Source: Colwellia hornerae (GTDB taxonomy: Bacteria; Pseudomonadota; Gammaproteobacteria; Enterobacterales; Alteromonadaceae). Taken from it: a DNA stretch of 41,332 nucleotides. Below the pieces are notes generated by a model. That model saw only the letters and a program-made list of their open reading frames with translations, did not search any database and was not told the origin of the DNA. The stretch lies in the NCBI RefSeq assembly GCF_007954355.1, contig NZ_VOLR01000031.1, forward strand, positions 1 to 41,332. Direction: 5' to 3'. This document shows positions 35,483 to 41,332 of this stretch, piece by piece (positions within the stretch are counted from its first letter, which is position 1; each line of letters opens with the position of its first letter). The position numbers and the translations under genes were made by a program.

Positions 35483-36630
35483 TATAAAAACATCTCGAGT
35501 AAATCATTTAAATAACGATGACCTAGTTTACTGACTTGCCAAGTGCCATCAGTGTTTTCTTGCATCAATTGTTTTTGTTTAGCGACTTGCAATGTTGGCA
35601 AGACAGTATCAATCGATAAGCCTGTTCTTTGTTGATATTCCGTTAAGCTGAACTGTTCATGTAAGCGCAGTCTGTTCATCATATATTCAAAGGGTAACTC
35701 TTGGGCACTGACTTCAACTAAATGGTCAAGATGCGGGCGACTCTCGTCTAAGTAACCTTTAGGGTGCTTTACTTTGATGGTACGGAAAATTTTATTATTA
35801 AGAGGATCTGTTATTTTGCCATGTGAGCCGCAGCCAATGCCCAGATAATCACCAAACTGCCAGTAATTGATATTATGCTGACATTCAAAACCGGGTTTAC
35901 TGTAAGCCGAGATTTCGTATTGCTGATAACCTGCTGCCGCTAATAAGGCGATACCTTGATCTTGAATATCCCAGAGTACTTCGTCTTCAGGCAATTTAGG
36001 CGGGCGAGAATGAAAAGCGGTATTGGGCTCTATTGTTAACTGATACCAAGATAAATGGGTTGGATTCAGTGAAATAGCCGTGGTTAAATCATCAAGGGCG
36101 TTAGCAATGTTTTGCTGTGGTAAGCCATGCATCAAGTCAAGATTAAAGGTTTTTATGCCACAAGAATAGGCCAACTCGGCTGCTTTTTTTGCTTGGTTAC
36201 TGTCATGAATTCGACCTAATTTTATGAGCTTGTCAGATTCAAAACTTTGTACGCCAATGGATAGCCTTGAAACACCGCCGTTAAAGAAGCCAATAAATTT
36301 TTCAGCTTCAACCGTGCCTGGGTTCGCTTCTAACGTTATTTCAATGTCATCTTTATGTTCGAAGCGCGCAAGAACTTGCGTTAATAAACTTTCAATCGCC
36401 TGTGCTGAAAATAAGCTCGGTGTACCACCACCAATAAAAATAGTGTGTAGTGGCCGATCACTCAAAGAAAATTTGGCGATATCTGCATCTAAATCATCAA
36501 TTAGATGTCTTACATACTCTTCTTCTGGAACCGCTGATTTCAAGGCATGCGAGTTAAAATCACAATACGGACATTTTTCCACACACCAAGGGATATGGAT
36601 ATATAAAGAAAGCGGGGGCGCTTGAAGCAT
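35482..36630 (-). CDS. hemW: Radical SAM heme chaperone HemW
   Basis: A 382-residue radical SAM protein that binds heme and assists its insertion into respiratory proteins. The iron-sulfur cluster ligands are Cys16, Cys20 and Cys23 (WCVEKCPYCDFNSH, CxxxCxxC). It lacks the additional cysteine that marks true oxygen-independent coproporphyrinogen oxidase HemN, as expected for HemW, and its C-terminal HemW domain ends at the expected length. It begins 2 bp after rdgB and overlaps tadA by 1 bp. Confidence 0.93.
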   Translation of the reverse strand: MLQAPPLSLYIHIPWCVEKCPYCDFNSHALKSAVPEEEYVRHLIDDLDADIAKFSLSDRPLHTIFIGGGTPSLFSAQAIESLLTQVLARFEHKDDIEITLEANPGTVEAEKFIGFFNGGVSRLSIGVQSFESDKLIKLGRIHDSNQAKKAAELAYSCGIKTFNLDLMHGLPQQNIANALDDLTTAISLNPTHLSWYQLTIEPNTAFHSRPPKLPEDEVLWDIQDQGIALLAAAGYQQYEISAYSKPGFECQHNINYWQFGDYLGIGCGSHGKITDPLNNKIFRTIKVKHPKGYLDESRPHLDHLVEVSAQELPFEYMMNRLRLHEQFSLTEYQQRTGLSIDTVLPTLQVAKQKQLMQENTDGTWQVSKLGHRYLNDLLEMFL

Positions 36631-36632
36631 TA

Positions 36633-37226
36633 TTATTTAACACCAAAATGTTGCACAAGTTGAGCAAGTGCTTGGCCGCGGTGGCTTAAACTATTTTTTA
36701 AATCGCGAGGCAATTGTGCGGATGTTTGTTGCTGTAACTCTTGCCAAAAAATAGGATCATAACCAAAACCTTGTTCGCCCAATTTTTCACGGGTAATTGT
36801 GCCTTCCCAAACGCCATGACAAATTATCGGCGTTGGATCGTGTTGGTGTTTCATATAAACCAGCACACAATGAAAACGAGCGGTACGTTGTTCATCAGGT
36901 GTGTTTTCTAGTGCTTTTAACAGTTTATTTGTGTTATCACTATCACTAGCGTTTTCACCTGCGTAACGCGCTGAATAAACACCCGGTGCACCATTTAATG
37001 CATCAACCTCTAAGCCAGAGTCGTCGGCGATTGCTGGTAAGCCCGTTATTTTAGCGGCATGACGCGCTTTAATGATGGCATTTTCAACAAAAGTAGTGCC
37101 TGTTTCTGCCACATCATTGACATTAAATTCACTTTGGGGTTTTATTTCAATGTTATGTGCGGCTAATAAATGGCTGAGTTCTTTAACTTTACCTGGGTTG
37201 CCTGTGGCTAATACGATGGTTGACAT
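36633..37226 (-). CDS. rdgB: XTP/dITP pyrophosphatase (RdgB/HAM1)
   Basis: Removes non-canonical purine nucleoside triphosphates (ITP, dITP, XTP) and so prevents their incorporation. 197 residues with the motifs [12 protein letters not shown] (7-18), [13 protein letters not shown] (D68, D69) and FGYDPIF, ending in [11 protein letters not shown] lies upstream of the ATG. It heads the rdgB-hemW-tadA operon; a minus-strand terminator at 37251-37283 separates it from the DUF4426 gene, so it needs its own promoter. Confidence 0.95.
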   Translation of the reverse strand: MSTIVLATGNPGKVKELSHLLAAHNIEIKPQSEFNVNDVAETGTTFVENAIIKARHAAKITGLPAIADDSGLEVDALNGAPGVYSARYAGENASDSDNTNKLLKALENTPDEQRTARFHCVLVYMKHQHDPTPIICHGVWEGTITREKLGEQGFGYDPIFWQELQQQTSAQLPRDLKNSLSHRGQALAQLVQHFGVK

Positions 37227-37250
37227 TTTGTACCTTGAGCGTATAGAAAT

Positions 37251-37283
37251 GAAAAAATAAAATCAGGTAAAACCTGATTTTAT
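37251..37283 (-). terminator. Terminator of the DUF4426 gene
   Basis: A perfect 12-bp stem, 37257-37268 with 37272-37283, around an AAA loop. On the minus strand it is followed by T6, as expected for a terminator of the leftward transcript from the DUF4426 gene. Confidence 0.85.
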
Positions 37284-37311
37284 ATATTAATTATTTATCT
37301 GCAATTAGCGA

Positions 37312-37752
37312 TTAATCAACATAAAATTTTTGTTTAAATTTAAGCTGGTGGGTTTCTTTGCCATCACTAATGGTGATATCAAAGTAAAAGGTTTCTTCGT
37401 TGGTGTAATTAACTTGTGCTAAATAATAAATAGCATCACCTTCTTTTACTTCGTCAAATTCAAGGGTTTTGATTTGACCAATATCATTTCGTGCTTTGCC
37501 TTGTATGGTTACTGCTTTAGCTGGTGTCGACGGTTTAGTATCGTCTAAAACCGAAATATTAATTAAACCGTTAAAACGACTACGTTCAATGTCGTAAGCT
37601 TTTGCGACTTTTGGCGTTAAAAACGTGGCATTTATTGCCATGTAATGCACTTGCATCGAACCCATTTTCTTCATGTTTTCAGCAAAAACGTTACTGACTA
37701 GGGTCAATGAAACTAAAATAATAAATAAACAGGTTTGGAAGATGTTTTTCAT
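37312..37752 (-). CDS. DUF4426 periplasmic protein
   Basis: A 146-residue secreted protein: signal peptide of about 24 residues (MKNIFQTCLFIILVSLTLVS...) with cleavage after VFA, then a single beta-rich domain with the DUF4426 features MGSMQVHYMAINATFLTP and YYLAQVNYTNEETFYFDITI. Function is unknown. Members usually sit, as here, between yggT and rdgB in Vibrio, Shewanella and relatives, where yggU may also be present (it is absent here). A hairpin at about 37795-37828 lies upstream. Confidence 0.88.
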   Translation of the reverse strand: MKNIFQTCLFIILVSLTLVSNVFAENMKKMGSMQVHYMAINATFLTPKVAKAYDIERSRFNGLINISVLDDTKPSTPAKAVTIQGKARNDIGQIKTLEFDEVKEGDAIYYLAQVNYTNEETFYFDITISDGKETHQLKFKQKFYVD

Positions 37753-37794
37753 AATGTGTTCCTTTTTATCTTAATGAGCCATACATTTAATAAG

Positions 37795-37828
37795 ACAGGT
37801 TTTGTAGCAAAATTATTACAAAGCCTGT
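37795..37828 (-). terminator. Hairpin downstream of yggT
   Basis: ACAGGTTTTGTA (37795-37806) pairs with TACAAAGCCTGT (37817-37828) around a 10-nt loop, with one wobble-type mismatch. On the minus strand a short T-rich tail follows, so it may weakly end the proC-yggT transcript. Confidence 0.5.
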
Positions 37829-37846
37829 TTAATCGCTGCTACGTTA

Positions 37847-38395
37847 TTATAGCATTGCCCAACCAGGAACGGCGCCAGATAGAAAAATATTAATCACGTT
37901 TAATAATAAGAAAGCAATAAGTATAGATAAGTCTAGACCGCCAATACTGGGTACAATACGCTTTATCGGTTTTAAAAACGGTTCAGTTAGCTGCTGAAAG
38001 ATAGCTTGTGTAGGATTATATCCTTGCACTACCCAGCTCATTAATGCCATAACTAGCATTAGCATAAACAGCAATACACCGGTTTGTTTAATTAAATAGA
38101 TAAGGCCAAAGTACAGCGCCGAAATAATATTGAGATCGCCGCCATTAAGTAATGGGATAATAATAAACTTTAACGTTGCAACGGCAAAAGCTAACAGTAA
38201 TGTTGAAACATCAATACCACCAAAACCAGGAATAACGCGACGAAGCGGAATAACGGCTGGATTGGTTACTTTTACAATAAACTGACTTAACGGGTTATAA
38301 AAATCTGCACGGACCAATTGTAGCCATACACGTAAAACTAACAACATTAATAATGCGTCAAAGGCAAAACTCAGCAAATAATTAATGGCTTCCAT
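37847..38395 (-). CDS. yggT: YggT family inner-membrane protein
   Basis: A 182-residue membrane protein with two YGGT repeats, each with a pair of helices and a conserved loop (NPAVIPLRRVIPGFGGIDVS in the first, EPFLKPIKRIVPSIGGLDLS in the second). The biochemical function is unknown; it has been linked to osmotic or ion resistance in E. coli. It starts 42 bp after proC and belongs to the yggS-proC-yggT cluster. Confidence 0.93.
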   Translation of the reverse strand: MEAINYLLSFAFDALLMLLVLRVWLQLVRADFYNPLSQFIVKVTNPAVIPLRRVIPGFGGIDVSTLLLAFAVATLKFIIIPLLNGGDLNIISALYFGLIYLIKQTGVLLFMLMLVMALMSWVVQGYNPTQAIFQQLTEPFLKPIKRIVPSIGGLDLSILIAFLLLNVINIFLSGAVPGWAML

Positions 38396-38437
38396 CTACT
38401 TCTCCAAAACTTAATAATTAATAAAATTCAAACGGTC

Positions 38438-39253
38438 TTAACCGTTATTTTGCGCCATTTCTTTAGCGCGATGCAATGCACTGTTCATTGCATTTGTTAC
38501 TATTTGTTCCAAACCATCATCTATAAAAGAATTGATAGCAGCATTGGTTGTACCACCTTTAGAGGTGACTTTAGCACGTAACTCGCTGATTGGAATGTCG
38601 TTGTTGACTACCATTTGCGCAGCACCTAAAGCGGTTTGCTGTACTAATTCACGGCTTTCCTGTGCTGAAAATCCTAATGTTATCGCTTGTTTTTCCATTG
38701 CTTCCATAAACAAAAAGAAATAAGCAGGTGCTGAGCCAGAAACCGCAATAATATTGTCAATTTCATCTTCAGTGGCTAACCACTTTATAATACCCACCGA
38801 ACTCATAAGCTCTTCAGCAATTATTTTTTGTTGAGGATTAACATTTTCGTCGGCATATAAGCCACTAACACCTAACCCAATCTGTGAGGGGGTATTGGGC
38901 ATAGTGCGAATAATAGCACAAGGCTTGGCTAAGGCTTTTTTCATTTGAGCTACGGTGCAGCCAGCAGCAACGGAAATAAAGCACTTGTTGCTTATATCAA
39001 TTTCTTGACTAATTTTTTGACAAACATCAGCAATAAAGTGTGGTTTAACACCAAGTACAATAAAGTCTGCAAAATTAGCGGCAACGATATTGTCAGCGGT
39101 TTCTTTAATGCCAAGTTGCTCTTGTAAAGCCAGTCGCTTTTCAGGTGAAGGGTTTGATACGATAATGTCTTGAGCGGCAAAGCCTGTTTTTACTAAGCCA
39201 GAAATAATTGCGCCATTCATGTTACCAGCGCCAATAAAAGCAATTTTTGTCAT
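38438..39253 (-). CDS. proC: Pyrroline-5-carboxylate reductase
   Basis: Reduces pyrroline-5-carboxylate to proline with NAD(P)H, the last step of proline synthesis. The N-terminal Rossmann motif is FIGAGNMNGA (6-15), followed by AAGCTVAQMKKAL, CAIIRTMPNTPSQIG and the C-terminal VTSKGGTTNAAINSF motif. Its 271-residue length is normal. It lies between yggS (92 bp upstream) and yggT. Confidence 0.96.
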   Translation of the reverse strand: MTKIAFIGAGNMNGAIISGLVKTGFAAQDIIVSNPSPEKRLALQEQLGIKETADNIVAANFADFIVLGVKPHFIADVCQKISQEIDISNKCFISVAAGCTVAQMKKALAKPCAIIRTMPNTPSQIGLGVSGLYADENVNPQQKIIAEELMSSVGIIKWLATEDEIDNIIAVSGSAPAYFFLFMEAMEKQAITLGFSAQESRELVQQTALGAAQMVVNNDIPISELRAKVTSKGGTTNAAINSFIDDGLEQIVTNAMNSALHRAKEMAQNNG

Positions 39254-39344
39254 GAAATACCTATGATAAATAAGAGAGTAAATATTTTAACTATTGTAAC
39301 GAATTATACCTAAAGAAAGTGAAATAGATTGTATCCTAATATAA

Positions 39345-40025
39345 CTATTTATCTTCTCTTGCGCCAAAAATCGCTGAGCCAACTCTGACCATAGTCGAAC
39401 CTTTGGCAATGGCGGCACTTAAGTCACCTGACATGCCCATCGATAAAGTATCCATACTAGGATGTTCTTTTTTTAATTGTGCATAAAGTAGCTGCATTTT
39501 TTCAAAACTTTGTTCAGAGGCATTTTTCTCAGGGATAGCCATTAAGCCGCGTAGGGTTAAATGTCGGCACTGGTCAATACAATCAACTAACGCTTTAATA
39601 TCTTTAACGGCTATGCCAGATTTGCTTTCTTCGCCACTAATATTGACTTGTAAACAAACGTTGAGGGGAGTATCTTGGCTAGACCTATGATCATTAAGAC
39701 GTTTTGCTATTTTAATGCGGTCAACACTATGTACCCAAGCAAAGTTATCGGCAATTAATCGTGTTTTGTTTGACTGTATAGGACCAATAAAATGCCAAGT
39801 AATATCTGACAAACGTTGTAAGTCTGCTATTTTTTCAACGGCTTCCTGGATATAGTTTTCGCCAAATTCTCGTTGACCTGCTAAATAAGCTTGTTCGATC
39901 ATGGCACTGGTTTTGGTTTTACTTACCGCGAGTAAGGTAACCTGTGAAGTTGGGCGTTTTGCTAGCTCGCAAGCATTAAAAATTTGCAGATTTATCTTAG
40001 CAAGATTATCTTTAATGGGTGTCAT
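39345..40025 (-). CDS. yggS: PLP homeostasis protein YggS (YBL036C/PROSC family)
   Basis: A 226-residue single-domain protein of the alanine-racemase-like fold that binds pyridoxal 5'-phosphate through Lys36 (AVSKTKTSAM) and helps keep PLP levels in balance. It has FGENYIQEAVEKI, WHFIGPIQSNKTR and the C-terminal TLSMGMSGDLSAAI block. I prefer ATG 40025 over the in-frame TTG 40040 since YggS proteins start near here. It is divergent from pilT across 68 bp, a conserved arrangement in gammaproteobacteria. Confidence 0.94.
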   Translation of the reverse strand: MTPIKDNLAKINLQIFNACELAKRPTSQVTLLAVSKTKTSAMIEQAYLAGQREFGENYIQEAVEKIADLQRLSDITWHFIGPIQSNKTRLIADNFAWVHSVDRIKIAKRLNDHRSSQDTPLNVCLQVNISGEESKSGIAVKDIKALVDCIDQCRHLTLRGLMAIPEKNASEQSFEKMQLLYAQLKKEHPSMDTLSMGMSGDLSAAIAKGSTMVRVGSAIFGAREDK

Positions 40026-40093
40026 ATTGTTTTGTGTCAATTTAGTTTCAACTTACTTTATATTATAAAAAATAATTATTAAGAGGTCTTTTT

Positions 40094-41137
40094 ATGGATA
40101 TTACCGAATTACTTGCCTTTAGTGTGGAAAATAATGCATCTGATCTACATTTATCTGCAGGCACTCCGCCTTCAATTCGTGTCGACGGTGACGTACGTAA
40201 ACTCAATATCCCAGCATTTGACGAGAAAGATGTTAATGCTCTGGTCTATGATATTATGAATGATCGCCAACGCAAAGAGTATGAAGAAAATTTAGAAGTC
40301 GATTTTTCTTTTGAAGTGCCTAATTTAGCGCGTTTTCGTGTTAATGCTTTTAATCAAAATCGTGGCCCCGCAGCGGTATTTCGTACTATCCCAAGCAAGA
40401 TATTATCCTTAGATGATTTAGGCTGTCCTGATATATTTCGGGAAATTTCTGATATACCTCGCGGCTTAGTTTTAGTCACGGGTCCAACAGGCTCAGGTAA
40501 ATCGACCACTTTAGCGGCTATGGTCGATTATATTAATAACAACAAACATGATCATATTCTTACCATTGAAGATCCTATTGAGTTTGTGCACGAAAACAAA
40601 AAATGTTTAATAAACCAACGTGAAGTCCATCGCGATACGCTAAGCTTTGAAGCTGCCCTGCGCAGTGCTTTACGTGAAGACCCTGATGTTATTCTTGTTG
40701 GTGAAATGCGTGACTTAGAGACGATTCGCTTAGCGATGACAGCGGCGGAAACCGGTCACTTAGTTTTTGGTACCTTACATACAACCTCAGCACCAAAAAC
40801 CATCGATCGTATAATTGATGTTTTCCCAGGTGAAGAGAAATCTATGGTGCGTTCAATGTTGTCAGAATCACTTCGTGCGGTTATTTCGCAAACTCTTATT
40901 AAAAAAGTGGGCGGTGGTCGTGTTGCCGCTCATGAAATAATGTTGGGCGTTCCGGCAATAAGAAACTTAATTCGTGAAGATAAAATAGCGCAAATGTACA
41001 GTGCCATTCAAACCGGTATGACGCATGGTATGCAAACCATGGATCAGTGTTTACAAGGTCTAGTTAATCGAGGCTTAATCACCAAACAAGATGCGATGGA
41101 AAAAGCGGTTGATAAAAACCAATTTAGAGGTTTTTAA
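40094..41137 (+). CDS. pilT: Twitching motility ATPase PilT
   Basis: Hexameric motor ATPase that drives type IV pilus retraction. 347 residues with an N-terminal PAS-like domain, Walker A GPTGSGKST (130-138), the Asp box, Walker B GEMRDLETIRLA, the His box and the C-terminal AIRNLIREDK motif needed for retraction. AGAGG lies 8 nt before the ATG. The last codons (from LQGLVNRGLI to the stop) are duplicated exactly 176 bp downstream, and the stop codon lies within a tandem repeat unit. pilU would normally follow but is outside the window. Confidence 0.96.
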   Translation: MDITELLAFSVENNASDLHLSAGTPPSIRVDGDVRKLNIPAFDEKDVNALVYDIMNDRQRKEYEENLEVDFSFEVPNLARFRVNAFNQNRGPAAVFRTIPSKILSLDDLGCPDIFREISDIPRGLVLVTGPTGSGKSTTLAAMVDYINNNKHDHILTIEDPIEFVHENKKCLINQREVHRDTLSFEAALRSALREDPDVILVGEMRDLETIRLAMTAAETGHLVFGTLHTTSAPKTIDRIIDVFPGEEKSMVRSMLSESLRAVISQTLIKKVGGGRVAAHEIMLGVPAIRNLIREDKIAQMYSAIQTGMTHGMQTMDQCLQGLVNRGLITKQDAMEKAVDKNQFRGF

Positions 41138-41156
41138 AACACGCTAAAATTAATGT
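41052..41156 (+). repeat. Direct repeat, first copy (end of pilT)
   Basis: These 105 bp recur without change at 41228-41332, an offset of 176 bp. The copy covers the last 28 codons of pilT, its stop codon and 19 bp beyond. Confidence 0.95.
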
Positions 41157-41215
41157 AGATGTTTTAAAGCGAGCTAAGATCAATGTAGAGGTTTTAAAAC
41201 CAGCTCAAACCATGG
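41125..41215 (+). repeat. Imperfect tandem repeat, three 30-31 bp units
   Basis: Units at 41125-41155, 41156-41185 and 41186-41215 all begin TAGA(G/T)G, contain TTTTAAA and GCT, and end in ATG or ATGG. A fourth such unit lies at 41301-41331 as part of the second 105-bp copy. The first unit includes the pilT stop codon. Confidence 0.85.
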
Positions 41216-41227
41216 GTGTCTGTTGTC

Positions 41228-41332
41228 TACAAGGTCTAGTTAATCGAGGCTTAATCACCAAACAAGATGCGATGGAAAAAGCGGTTGATAAAAACCAATT
41301 TAGAGGTTTTTAAAACACGCTAAAATTAATGT
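41228..41332 (+). repeat. Direct repeat, second copy (pilT tail duplicate)
   Basis: Identical to 41052-41156 up to the last base of the window, so the repeat may continue beyond it. It encodes the C-terminal end of PilT again in an open frame but has no start codon. The 12 bases before it differ from those before the first copy, although both follow CAAACCATGG a little further upstream. Confidence 0.95.

Noticed and set aside
1-41332. CRISPR array, tRNA or rRNA genes, phage or plasmid modules
   Set aside because: No regular spacer-repeat array, cloverleaf, ribosomal sequence or phage structural genes could be seen on either strand.

Overview
The window reads as chromosomal DNA of a marine gammaproteobacterium of the order Alteromonadales, most like Colwellia or Thalassotalea (Colwelliaceae). 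The basis is low GC, the protein sequences, and the gene order: truA-accD-folC-dedD-cvpA-purF at one end and pilT / yggS-proC-yggT-DUF4426-rdgB-hemW-tadA at the other. No tRNA, rRNA or CRISPR array was seen. The taxonomic call is inference from remembered families, not from a search.

Layout. 1-430: debris upstream of truA, consisting of the end of a probable transposase, a terminator, a short reading frame that looks like the last residues of FimV, and a decayed second copy of the terminator. 433-6530: housekeeping block on + (truA, accD, folC, dedD, cvpA, purF). 6686-10443: a Yip1-type membrane protein, a small hypothetical protein, an alpha/beta hydrolase and a membrane diguanylate cyclase. 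11173-15332: a three-gene operon of LolD-like ATPase, large FtsX/MacB-type permease and AttH/CrtC-like lipoprotein. 15462-18612: an Lrp/AsnC regulator divergent from an aldehyde dehydrogenase and an ACT-less homoserine dehydrogenase, which together could convert homoserine to aspartate. 19004-23790: miaE, a soluble diguanylate cyclase, ppiB-lpxH and cysS. 23930-32655: a solitary periplasmic binding protein, a frameshifted AhpD-like gene, a 38-residue basic protein, mltF, purL and a tandem universal stress protein. 33034-34328: a flavoprotein resembling iodotyrosine deiodinase, followed by a MarR regulator whose only sensible start is ATT. 34284-40025: a minus-strand block (yggS, proC, yggT, DUF4426, rdgB, hemW, tadA and a lytic transglycosylase gene split by an amber codon). 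40094-41332: pilT, whose 3' end is embedded in nested repeats running off the window.

How the genes work together. purF and purL are purine-pathway genes. The truA, cvpA-purF and purL promoters all appear to carry a GCGCG discriminator just after the -10 box, the kind linked to growth-rate control. The accessory parts most worth following are the putative homoserine catabolic module, the deiodinase-like/MarR pair, the ABC-lipoprotein operon and the pilT-tail repeats. Three loci look broken: the fimV end, the AhpD-like gene with two compensating frameshifts, and the small transglycosylase. The last two could also be sequencing errors.
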